A stretch of 21,574 nucleotides of DNA, taken from positions 1-21,574 of the forward strand of contig NZ_CALHVI010000059.1 in the NCBI RefSeq assembly GCF_938039215.1, written 5' to 3'. Both the position numbers and the translations under genes were made by a program. Of the stretch, positions 1 through 7,116 are shown piece after piece. The notes beneath the pieces were generated by a model. The model made no database searches. It saw only the letters and a program-made list of their open reading frames with translations, and had not been told where the DNA came from. The DNA comes from an uncultured Porphyromonas sp. GTDB taxonomy: Bacteria > Bacteroidota > Bacteroidia > Bacteroidales > Porphyromonadaceae. The stretch's first letter is position 1. Each line of letters begins with the position of its first letter.

Positions 1-49
1 CAATTGTGCCGATGGTACTGCGTAAAAGTGGGAGAGTAGGTAGCCGCCA
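1..49 (+). rRNA. rrf: 5S ribosomal RNA, 3' end (partial)
   Basis: The first bases match the conserved 3' half of bacterial 5S rRNA: CCGATGGTACTGCG followed by GTGGGAGAGTAGGT and GCCGCC. The 5' part lies outside the window, so this marks the end of an rRNA operon read left to right. The exact mature 3' end is not determined and is placed at about 49. A strong hairpin follows a few bases later, as expected for the operon terminator. Confidence 0.9.
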
Positions 50-54
50 TTTTA

Positions 55-103
55 GGAGTGAGTGGGTGTGATTGCAATAGCAGTCACACCCGCTCCTTGT
101 TTA
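55..103 (+). terminator. rRNA operon terminator hairpin
   Basis: Bases 60-71 (GAGTGGGTGTGA) pair with 84-95 (TCACACCCGCTC), one G-T wobble, around a 12-nt loop. The tail is CTTGTTTAT. The place just after the 5S rRNA and the stem strength support an intrinsic terminator, although the T-run is short. Confidence 0.7.
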
Positions 104-195
104 TAGGGTGAGGGCGGCGGAGCGACTCTCGCCCCATTGTCCTTTATGGCTGTAGCCACTGCCAGCGGGCACACTCATCCCCTGAGGATACAGCA

Positions 196-237
196 AGGGC
201 AAGAGAAGCAATAGCCTCTCTTGCCCTATTCTTGTTT
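196..237 (+). terminator. Terminator-like hairpin in the 92-bp repeat (copy 1)
   Basis: An 11-bp perfect stem (AGGGCAAGAGA, 196-206, with 217-227), extended by one G-C pair, is followed by ATTCTTGTTT. It could back up the rRNA terminator. The T-rich tail is broken, so function is uncertain. Confidence 0.45.
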
Positions 238-286
238 ATACAGATGGTGCTCCCCGTAGGAACACGCACTGCTTGCAATATATTTG

Positions 287-323
287 AAGGGCAAGGGAGA
301 CCATAACTTCTCTTGCCCTTTTG
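287..323 (+). terminator. Terminator-like hairpin in the 92-bp repeat (copy 2)
   Basis: AAGGGCAAGGGA (287-298) pairs with its near-exact complement at 309-320, with one G-T wobble, and is followed by TTG. It is homologous to the hairpin at 196-237, 92 bp upstream. Confidence 0.4.
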
Positions 324-654
324 TCGGTTGTGCAGGTGGGGCTAGAGGGAGAGATGAGCACGTTCTGTAGGATCTTTCAAAGGTAGGGAAGGATCTAGCT
401 TCCCTTGCCCTATTGTCGTTTATAGTGGTAGCCATAGCCAGCGGGAGTGCTCATCCCCTGCGACTCATAGCTAGTATGCTGGAAGCTCATCTTCCAGCCT
501 CGTATGCTCGTTTGTCGGCTAAGGGACAGATGCCCTCCCTTTCTTTGTCCTCATTTCTGCCGCTTACCTAGGCTCACATTCTAGCGAGCTAGTGCTAGTA
601 CGTAGACTAATGTTTCCTCCAGTTGTCGTCAGCCTTGCGGATGCTTGTTTGAGA

Positions 655-739
655 GACCTATGGTAGGTCGCTTTTAGAACCTACTGTGGGTCGGTGAGGC
701 GACCTACCGTGGGTCGGTAAGACGACCCACAGTAGGTTT
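655..739. repeat. Four-unit 23-bp-pitch palindromic array, copy 1
   Basis: Four 16-bp units start at 655, 678, 701 and 724, separated by exactly 7 bp. Unit cores are GACCTATGGTAGGTC, AACCTACTGTGGGTC, GACCTACCGTGGGTC and GACCCACAGTAGGTT, each an odd palindrome with a central variable base. It lies in the gene-free tract between the rRNA operon and the nuclease gene. The same architecture recurs at 11101, 15235 and 21528. Confidence 0.95.
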
Positions 740-1354
740 TCTTTGGACCTTCTTTTAGAGCTTATTTTGGGTGCTATGGTAAGGGTTGAATTCTAGGGGT
801 AATGAGTGCCGAAAGAAGGCTGATTCGCAATTCTTCTGGACCTTATTCTTTTGATTTTCATCTGTAGCTTTTGCGTGTGAAATTAAGTTACCCAAGAGGG
901 CCACACGTACTCCGCTGTAGTGCCCAGATATTAGAGCTGCTTTCGCTATTCTTTATTCCTAGTTCTCGTCTAGTCTCTTCTTGGATGAGAGTATTGTTGA
1001 GCACTCTAGATTGGAAGGTTAGGAAGCTGTAGAAGCTTTGCTTAAAGATTTGGCTAGAGGAGAGGCTGGGCTTCTTTGCTCCTGAAGGAAAGCTGCTTAT
1101 AGAACCTCTTCTTTTTGCTTAATAATTTGTGCTTTGAGATATGTCTAATTTGCGTGTGGGAGTCTTTGCTTTAAGATCTGCTGGATGCTTTGGAGCAGGA
1201 TTGGGGCTTTGTGTACAGAGTCATTGCTGTCATTGAGTATACGAATTCGGGATGCCTAGAGCTTATGCTTTGGACATCCCGATAGGTGTTTCTCCCTCTT
1301 GCCTCTATTCGGCTGGGTATTATTTGTTGATCTTTCTACATCAACTCTCGCTCC
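740..1354. other. Gene-free tract between converging transcripts
   Basis: About 600 bp, clearly richer in A+T than the flanking genes and full of stops in all frames I checked. I recognise no protein, tRNA or other RNA family here. The only structure I can support is the hairpin at 1248-1281. It separates the rRNA operon (+) from the nuclease operon (-), so it is a shared 3' region. It may be decayed sequence. Confidence 0.6.
1248..1281 (-). terminator. Possible 3' hairpin of the TPR-nuclease operon
   Basis: CGGGATG (1248-1254) pairs with CATCCCG (1275-1281), with possible extension past a bulged A (CC at 1255-1256 with GG at 1272-1273). It lies about 75 bp past the nuclease stop codon. There is no T-run on the - strand after it, so it may be an RNA 3'-end structure rather than a classical terminator. 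Confidence 0.3.
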
Positions 1355-4300
1355 CTACCTTCCGCAGCTGAGGGCGAAGGGGCAGTATTGGCAGTTATTT
1401 TCTTTAGTAGTTTGGATGAAGGGATGGGTAGGGTCGTAGAGCTCATCTAGGACCTGATGGATGAAGAGCTCTCGGAAGGGGGCTTCTGCGTCCTTATAGG
1501 AAAGCAACTCTGATGAGGGCTTCCCATCCTTCTTCTCTGAGGGAAGGTGGACTAGAGGATCGTAGCCTTGACCCTTGACCATGAGACCATAGTCCCCTCG
1601 TAGCATGTAGATAGCTGGGTAGATCTCATCCTTAGGGACACCACTCTCGGCGAGGAAGGCGCAGTAGATGAGCGTCTGTAGGATCGCCTTGTATTCGGAG
1701 TCGAGGAGCAAGTCCCACTTTGTCATGTGTATCTTTTCCTTCCCCGTTTTGTAGTCTACGACACGGTAGCCAAGCTCCATCTTATCCACTCGGTCGATGA
1801 TCCCTCCGAAGTAGACCCGCTGTCCTGTATTTAGCTCGAAGGAGGCATAGTGCCGCTTCTCGCTCTCTAGGTATTCAAAGGGGGCATAGCCCAGGTCGAG
1901 CTCGAGGATCTGACGCACGTACCGCTCGATGCTATGGCAATAGATCAAGGCAAGACCACTGAGCTCCTTCTTACTGCCGAGCTTCAGTTGTGTACGATAT
2001 TGCTCCTCTACAATGCGCCGGATGAAGTGCTGAGTATGGAGCTTCTCCTTGATCCGTTCGGGGGTAATGAGGGTATGCGTAGCCTTCTCCGAAGCAGGAG
2101 TCTGCATCAGTTCACGGTAGATCGCTTCCATCGAGGCATGAAGGATGGAGCCAAACTCATTTGCCTCTAGGAGTAGACTGGGAGATTCATCTTCTCTATA
2201 TCTGCAGATCTCCTCGTAGTAGAAGCGCAGAGGACAAGCGATGTACTTGCTGATGCTACTTGGGGAGAGAGGTTTGCTCATGGGATTGCCTTCCTCTGGA
2301 GGGGTAGTTGTGCGTTGAACGAAGGCTTCCCATAGCTCCCCTTCCTTTGCCTTGGTGATCTCTGGGACGGAGATAAGGTCGCTGGAGAAGCGGAGCGTAC
2401 GGCGACCTACCGAGCAATGATAGATGTATTCGAGCAGCCCGATGTAGCGACTCTCCTCTCCTTGGGTACTTGTCTCGCCTGCGGGGGCAACGATGAAGAT
2501 CAGTTGCTTTGCTTGGGCGATGCTCTGGAAGAAAGTGTAGTCTTGCCCGAGATCGTCCGCTCCTCCTACGGGTAGACCGAAGGCTCTGCGGAGGGTGAAG
2601 GGGATGAGGGTATCGGTATAGCGACCTGGAGGTAAAGCCCCCTCTTGGGCAGAGAGGTAGATCATCGTGTCGAAGTGCAGGGAGCGAGTCTCTAGGAGTC
2701 CCATCACTTGGAGCCCTCGTAGCGGGTCGCCCTCGAAGGGGATCGTCACCATGCTTACCAGTCCCTCGAGTAGATGACTGACGGACTCTAGGCCAAGCTG
2801 CTCTTGGTAGCGCTCCTTGAGCCCCAATAGACGCTTGACTAGTCGAAGGTAGTGGTGTATGAACTCGATGTCGAAGGTCGAGAGCTGCATCTCTACGGGT
2901 ACTTGCTCCGAAGGAGACTTGCTTGCTTCCTCCTCCTTGTCCTCTGCTTGTACAGCCTCTTGGATCAGGAGCTCTAGTAGCGCTTTGATCCGATCTAGTA
3001 GTTCGTCGGGCTGGGAGAGCGGATCGAGCAAGAGGCGAAGAAGCGGCGAAGGTTCCTGCTGCTTCCATAGCTCACCTATAGAGACGAAGAACCGCTTCAT
3101 CGTACGTATGCGCTCCATCACCGAGGGCGCATCGCTAGCGTAGGCAGTGACGAGGCGCTGACTAAGAAGCCCGAGGAGGATGTCTGCAGGGTAGCGGGGA
3201 TTTTCCTTGTATCGATCCCCGAAGGAGAGGAGATCGATCCAGCGTCGGAGTAGTAGGGCGATCGGTGTTTTGTCTAGGGGATAGCCTAAGGTGATATTGA
3301 TATCCTTGATCCCTTCGGGGATAGAGCTGACGGTCGGGAGAAGAAGCCCTTCGTCAGGGAGGATGAGTGCTGTCTGCAGTTGGGAGGTCTCCGAAGCTAT
3401 CCCGAGTTCGGATAGGAGCTGAGGTAAGCCCTTAGCTTGCGCCATGAGGCTGGGGCATTCGATGACCTCGACCTGCTGAGGGAGGTGCTTGCCTTGCTCT
3501 CCCTCCGCCCAAGGGCCAGGCTCTTGTCCGAAGCTTGAGCAAAGCTGGCGGAAGTACTCGCTGGCAGGGTGTTCCTTGTCTTGGACGATCGCCACAGCGG
3601 CATCCCAGCAGAAGGAAGCTCGCTTAGCTTGGTGCAGCGTGCCGAGGATCTTCCGCTCGGCTGGTGTGAGACCAAAGAGCCCTACGAAGACCAGCTCTTC
3701 TCCCTCTTCTAGTTGGTCGAGGATGTCCTCCCGAGCTTCACTTGCACGTCGATAAAGAGCACCCTCATAGGAGACACCTAGCTTCTCAAGTCGCTCTTGC
3801 AGTCGCTCATAGAGCGGAGCTAGAATCTCCCAAAAGCTGAGGAAGCGTCGCTTGTGATCGTCGGCCTCTTCTCCCTCGGGGAGAGGGGCGGAGAGGGCAG
3901 GTAGATCGCCCCAGAAGCGCTGGAGCATCTGGCGAGCCTCCTCGGAGAGATAACTGAAGTCGTCCGAGAGCTCCTTGAAGTCTCTCAGGTTGGTATAGAG
4001 ATGTCGTATGGGTACGAGGTAGCGGTCACAGTTGTCGAAGTCCTTGAGGATCAAGCCGCCCCAGTAGAGGAAATTATCGAAGGACTCTGCGGGAGGAAGC
4101 CCACGCTCGCTACGTACCTCCTTATAGGCTTCGTAGAGCTCAAACAGGAGCGTTGTCTTGTCCAGCAGATGGGTGCTGGGTGTGAGGCTTAGGATGAAGT
4201 CGCTCATCGTTTCCATCTTCGGGGCGAAGATGGGGCGCTCGCTGGCCATCTGTCCGAGGTAATAGCGGAAGAAGGTCAGCGCACGCTTCGAGGGGAAGAT

Positions 4301-4384
4301 GAAGCGCAGCGAACTCAGACGCTCAGGGCCCTGATCAAGGTAGTAGCGGGCTACTTGGGCGAGGAAGGGAGTTGATGCAGACAC
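1355..4384 (-). CDS. AddB/RexB-like PD-(D/E)XK nuclease
   Basis: A 1009-residue protein of the AddB-like family used in double-strand break end processing. The N-terminus has a helicase-derived motif (FIFPSKRA, about 28-35) without a Walker A GKT/S, so this half is probably not an active ATPase. The C-terminus carries the nuclease: a GSILH motif with H749, D864 in the GGIIDRVD segment, and D877/K879 in VVDYKTG. Cysteines C717, C998, C1001 and C1007 match the four-cysteine iron-sulphur staple that closes AddB-type nucleases (family knowledge). The start codon lies 12 nt after the stop of the TPR gene, which supports co-transcription. In this family the partner is an AddA/UvrD-type helicase-nuclease. 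None is seen in the window. Family assignment is firm; the symbol addB is left off because the partner is not seen. Confidence 0.85.
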   Translation of the reverse strand: MSASTPFLAQVARYYLDQGPERLSSLRFIFPSKRALTFFRYYLGQMASERPIFAPKMETMSDFILSLTPSTHLLDKTTLLFELYEAYKEVRSERGLPPAESFDNFLYWGGLILKDFDNCDRYLVPIRHLYTNLRDFKELSDDFSYLSEEARQMLQRFWGDLPALSAPLPEGEEADDHKRRFLSFWEILAPLYERLQERLEKLGVSYEGALYRRASEAREDILDQLEEGEELVFVGLFGLTPAERKILGTLHQAKRASFCWDAAVAIVQDKEHPASEYFRQLCSSFGQEPGPWAEGEQGKHLPQQVEVIECPSLMAQAKGLPQLLSELGIASETSQLQTALILPDEGLLLPTVSSIPEGIKDINITLGYPLDKTPIALLLRRWIDLLSFGDRYKENPRYPADILLGLLSQRLVTAYASDAPSVMERIRTMKRFFVSIGELWKQQEPSPLLRLLLDPLSQPDELLDRIKALLELLIQEAVQAEDKEEEASKSPSEQVPVEMQLSTFDIEFIHHYLRLVKRLLGLKERYQEQLGLESVSHLLEGLVSMVTIPFEGDPLRGLQVMGLLETRSLHFDTMIYLSAQEGALPPGRYTDTLIPFTLRRAFGLPVGGADDLGQDYTFFQSIAQAKQLIFIVAPAGETSTQGEESRYIGLLEYIYHCSVGRRTLRFSSDLISVPEITKAKEGELWEAFVQRTTTPPEEGNPMSKPLSPSSISKYIACPLRFYYEEICRYREDESPSLLLEANEFGSILHASMEAIYRELMQTPASEKATHTLITPERIKEKLHTQHFIRRIVEEQYRTQLKLGSKKELSGLALIYCHSIERYVRQILELDLGYAPFEYLESEKRHYASFELNTGQRVYFGGIIDRVDKMELGYRVVDYKTGKEKIHMTKWDLLLDSEYKAILQTLIYCAFLAESGVPKDEIYPAIYMLRGDYGLMVKGQGYDPLVHLPSEKKDGKPSSELLSYKDAEAPFRELFIHQVLDELYDPTHPFIQTTKENNCQYCPFALSCGR

Positions 4385-4396
4385 GGACAGAGGACT

Positions 4397-5251
4397 TTAG
4401 GGTTGGCTACGCTCTAGGGCTTCTGCTCGCCGGAGATCCTCGGCTGCGGACTTGCGATTGCCGAGGCTCTCGTTGAGCTCAGCACGCAGGCGGTAGAGGG
4501 TGGCTGGTGCCTTCCCTCCCAATAGCTCGAAGGCTTGGTTGATGTCTCGTTGGGCAAAGCCCTTCATCCCCCGAGCTAGATACATGCGGGCCCGTCCCTC
4601 GAGGACTTCGGCGTTCTTCGGGAGCTTGTCTGTGAGGTAGCCATAGAGACGCTCTGCCTCTTGATAGTTCCCACGCATGGTCTCCAGCAAGGCATAGCCG
4701 ATGCGTGCCTTGAGGGAGCCCTCGTTGTGCTCGATGATGCTCTTCAGGTCACCTTCGGCTAGATCATATTCCTTAGTGAGCATGTAGAGCATGGCTCGCT
4801 GGTAGCGGTAGAGCTCGTTCTTGGGTTGGTCGGAGATGAGGAGGGCGAAGTCCGTCAGCGCTGCTTTGTACTCCTTCCGACGAACAAAGAGCTTAGCACG
4901 ATTGAAGCGTGTCGTCGCCTCGTGTGGATCTTTGCTGAGCGCCGAAGTGAAGGAGAGCAAGGCTGCATCTTCCTTCCCTTGTAGGAGCTGAAGTCCCCCG
5001 AGGTTATTGAGGAGCATGGGTAGGAGAGCGGAGGGGGGATTGAGGCGAAGAGCCTCCGATAGGAAGGCTTCGGCACGAGCGTAGTCCCCTCGGTTGCCTG
5101 CTGTGAAGCACGAGTCGATGAGGCTCATGTAGCGTGTGCTGTCGCTAGCAAAGAGCCCCTGTGCCTTCCCCTGAAGGACAGAGATGAGGATCACGCCGAG
5201 AAAAATGGGGAGTCGAATACCCCCCAGATATAGCTTCTTGAGTACGATCAT
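4397..5251 (-). CDS. Secreted TPR-repeat protein
   Basis: An open frame runs to an ATG at 5290 (297 residues), but I prefer the internal ATG at 5249-5251, giving 284 residues. A TACCTTTG promoter element lies at 5298-5305, so transcription should start near 5291, almost on the upstream ATG. The shorter protein also begins with a clean signal peptide: basic residues, then a hydrophobic stretch (LPIFLGVILISVLQ), ending near GKAQG. The rest is all helical with repeated TPR-like units (e.g. NNLGGLQLLQGKEDAALLSF, then TRFNRAKLFVRRKEYKAAL). TPR proteins of this kind mediate protein contacts in the periplasm. No specific function can be named. It is first in an operon with the AddB-like nuclease, although their compartments differ, so the link may only be transcriptional. 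Confidence 0.8.
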   Translation of the reverse strand: MIVLKKLYLGGIRLPIFLGVILISVLQGKAQGLFASDSTRYMSLIDSCFTAGNRGDYARAEAFLSEALRLNPPSALLPMLLNNLGGLQLLQGKEDAALLSFTSALSKDPHEATTRFNRAKLFVRRKEYKAALTDFALLISDQPKNELYRYQRAMLYMLTKEYDLAEGDLKSIIEHNEGSLKARIGYALLETMRGNYQEAERLYGYLTDKLPKNAEVLEGRARMYLARGMKGFAQRDINQAFELLGGKAPATLYRLRAELNESLGNRKSAAEDLRRAEALERSQP

Positions 5252-5297
5252 TGTGGTGCTGTGCTTCGGGAAGTGTCGAAAGCTCCCCATCTTCTCT

Positions 5298-5305
5298 CAA
5301 AGGTA
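5298..5305 (-). promoter_or_regulatory. Promoter -7 element of the TPR-nuclease operon
   Basis: The - strand reads TACCTTTG, an exact match to the Bacteroidota -7 consensus TAnnTTTG. I see no good TTG at -33. The expected start site near 5291 gives a 5' leader of about 40 nt to the ATG at 5251. Confidence 0.6.
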
Positions 5306-5401
5306 CGAAATCTCCCCAGCATCTACGGCGAATACCCCCTTCCGCTCCTTCCCCTCCCGCTCCCAAGGGAATGGTGCTCTTCCCACCTCGCTCCCAGCCC
5401 C

Positions 5402-5489
5402 GAGCGATCATCATCGCCTCCTCGGAGGCACTACTGCTCCCTCCCTCGAGGTAGCAGTAGCGCCACAGAGGAGGTAGCAGTAGCGCCTC
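5402..5489. repeat. Second-type four-unit array with 23-bp pitch
   Basis: Units that open with GAG and mostly close with CCTC start at 5402, 5425, 5448 and 5471, exactly 23 bp apart. Units 3 and 4 are identical over GAGGTAGCAGTAGCGCC. Unit 2 holds nearly the same sequence inverted (GGCACTACTGCTCCC; its reverse complement matches unit 3 at 13 of 15 bases). Unit 1 is diverged but keeps the ends and has its own small palindrome (GCGAT/ATCGC). The sequence differs from the ACCYAY-type arrays, but the pitch and unit number are the same. It sits in the middle of the divergent promoter region. Confidence 0.65.
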
Positions 5490-5550
5490 TTGGGGGTAGA
5501 CAAAGGGTGGGGAAGAGGAGGAGCAAGGGGAAGGCATCGGGGGCGTCAGA

Positions 5551-5575
5551 GGGGAGGGAAGAGGGGCGACGGGGG
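5551..5575 (+). other. G-quadruplex motif in the divergent intergenic region
   Basis: Four G-runs (5551-5554, 5556-5558, 5563-5566, 5571-5575) are separated by loops of 1, 4 and 4 nt, which fits the standard four-run G-quadruplex pattern. It lies within a nearly all-purine stretch (5490-5582), about 100 bp upstream of the lpdA promoter element. Folding is inferred. Confidence 0.5.
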
Positions 5576-5673
5576 AAGAGCTATCCATTTAGCCTTCAGG
5601 AGCAAAGTTGGTATCTGCTTAGACGGCTTGGCATTTTTAAGGGAGATGCTTAGGAGGTACCCAAGAAAAGGAT

Positions 5674-5681
5674 TACCTTTG
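5674..5681 (+). promoter_or_regulatory. Promoter -7 element of the lpdA operon
   Basis: TACCTTTG matches the Bacteroidota TAnnTTTG consensus exactly. Transcription should start near 5688, giving a leader of about 28 nt. A weak purine-rich GGAGA at 5705-5709 lies before the ATG. No clear -33 TTG is present. Confidence 0.6.
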
Positions 5682-5715
5682 GTTAACGTATATATACACA
5701 ATTTGGAGAAATAGA

Positions 5716-7074
5716 ATGAAGAACTTCGATATAGCGATCATTGGAGGGGGACCTGCAGGATACAATGCTGCTGCTAATGCTTCCTCCAATGGCCTTCAGG
5801 TAGTGCTCTTCGAGCATACCGCCCTCGGAGGGGTCTGTCTCAATGAGGGTTGCATCCCCACGAAGACCTTGCTCCACTCTGCCAATCTCCTTGATGAGAT
5901 CCGAGAGGCAAAAGCCTTCGGCATCGAGGTCGAAGGGGCTATCACTCCCCACTATGCAGCTATCGCAGCTCGCAAGGACAAGGTGGTTCAGACCCTTACC
6001 ACTGGCGTCGCCTATAAGCTCAAAGGCGCAGGCGTCACTGTCATTCAAGAGACGGCACGCCTCAGTGGCGAAGAGGGGGATCGCATCCTCGTGACAGCGG
6101 GCCAGGAGACCTACAGTGTGAGCTTCGTCCTGCTGGCTACCGGTAGCTCGACCATCATCCCACCCATCCCAGGGCTGGACAAGGTCAACTATTGGACGAG
6201 CCGAGAAGCCTTGGCTGCGAAGACCCTGCCCGAGGAGGTCACCATCATCGGTGGCGGTGTCATCGGGATAGAATTTGCTGGTATCTACTCTTCGCTGGGA
6301 GTACCGGTGCGAGTCATCGAGATGGCTCCGGAGATCCTCGGTGCTATGGATAGAGAGACCTCGGCGATGCTACGTAAGGAGTACGGGCGTCGTGGGGTGA
6401 AGTTCTACCTAGAGACCAAGGTCACCGCCGTCTCGGAGGAAGGTATGACGATCGAGACAAAGGACGGCAAGAGTGAGCTCCTTCCCACGGGGCAGATCCT
6501 CCTGAGCGTAGGGCGTCGCCCAGAGACCGAAGCCTTAGGCCTCGAGACCCTCTCCATCGCTACGAACCGCTCGGCAGTCATCGTGAATGCATATATGCAG
6601 ACGTCGCACCCCCGAGTCTACGCCGCTGGAGACATCACAGGCTTCTCCCTGCTGGCGCATACGGCGATCCGTGAGGGCGAGGTGGCGATCAACCATATCG
6701 TCGGTGGGGAAGATGACCCGATGCGCTATGACGCTATCCCTAGTGTCGTCTATACCCATCCCGAGATCGCTGGGGTCGGGGCAACGGAAGAGCAACTTCG
6801 GAGCGAAGGGCGCTACTACCGTACCCTCGAGCTCCCTATGGCCTATGCGGGACGCTATGTCGTCGAGCAGGAGCAGGCCGGGGGCCTCTGTAAGATCCTC
6901 GTCGATGAGAACGATACCCTCCTAGGGTGTCATATCCTTGGGGACCCTGCTTCGGAGCTGATCCTTCTCGCAGGTATGGCGATCACGGATGGCTTGAGCG
7001 TCGAGGAGTTCCGCCGTCACGTTTTCCCTCACCCCACCGTAGGGGAGATCCTTCATGAGGTGCTCTTCTCCTAA
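5716..7074 (+). CDS. lpdA: Dihydrolipoamide dehydrogenase (E3)
   Basis: A 452-residue flavoprotein that reoxidises dihydrolipoyl groups on E2 and reduces NAD+. The N-terminus has the FAD-binding GGGPAGY motif (about 10-16). The redox-active disulphide is C41/C46 in GGVCLNEGCIPTK. A second nucleotide-binding motif (IIGGGVIGIEFA, about 176-187) fits NAD+. The interface domain ends with H439 and E444 in PHPTVGE, the catalytic His-Glu pair of the family. Length and motif order are normal. It is the first gene of the operon with E2 and E1, 42 nt before E2, so it most likely serves this complex. Loading of a glycine cleavage H protein elsewhere is also possible. Confidence 0.95.
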   Translation: MKNFDIAIIGGGPAGYNAAANASSNGLQVVLFEHTALGGVCLNEGCIPTKTLLHSANLLDEIREAKAFGIEVEGAITPHYAAIAARKDKVVQTLTTGVAYKLKGAGVTVIQETARLSGEEGDRILVTAGQETYSVSFVLLATGSSTIIPPIPGLDKVNYWTSREALAAKTLPEEVTIIGGGVIGIEFAGIYSSLGVPVRVIEMAPEILGAMDRETSAMLRKEYGRRGVKFYLETKVTAVSEEGMTIETKDGKSELLPTGQILLSVGRRPETEALGLETLSIATNRSAVIVNAYMQTSHPRVYAAGDITGFSLLAHTAIREGEVAINHIVGGEDDPMRYDAIPSVVYTHPEIAGVGATEEQLRSEGRYYRTLELPMAYAGRYVVEQEQAGGLCKILVDENDTLLGCHILGDPASELILLAGMAITDGLSVEEFRRHVFPHPTVGEILHEVLFS

Positions 7075-7116
7075 TTCCCACACTACTAGTTCAGATACAT
7101 TATACCCAAGATAATC

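Larger units (their letters stand above)
105..515. repeat. Degenerate 92-bp tandem repeat of hairpins after the rRNA operon
   Basis: A motif like TTGCCCTATTGTCGTTTAT recurs at 129, 221, 313 and 405, each start exactly 92 bp after the last. A more diverged copy fits the same register at 491 (CTTCC...GTTTGTCGG, 92 bp after CTTCC at 399). Each copy carries the 3' arm of a hairpin: 196-206 with 217-227, 287-298 with 309-320, 385-391 with 399-405, and 478-485 with 491-498. Between the arms, 148-185 and 424-460 share a second conserved block (GCCAGCGGG...CTCATCCCCTG). No reading frame is conserved, so this looks like a non-coding, terminator-like repeat. Seen directly; the function is inference. 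Confidence 0.7.

Noticed and set aside
226..435. Open frame of 69 codons on the - strand in the repeat region
   Set aside because: It spans two 92-bp repeat units, has no promoter or family likeness, and its frame is not kept between the units.
581..598. CTAG-rich short repeat
   Set aside because: Three CTAG in 18 bp without further periodicity; probably chance.
655..739. CRISPR array
   Set aside because: The palindromic units are 15-16 bp with 7-bp spacers, too short for CRISPR repeats and spacers, and no cas gene is present.
2256..3068. Long open frame (270 codons) on the - strand inside the nuclease gene
   Set aside because: Arg/Ser/Pro-rich translation in another frame of a clear AddB-like gene; a shadow caused by high GC.
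5145..5714. Several overlapping open frames on both strands between the TPR gene and lpdA
   Set aside because: Low-complexity Pro/Ser/Arg translations of the purine/pyrimidine tracts and repeats; no frame stands out.
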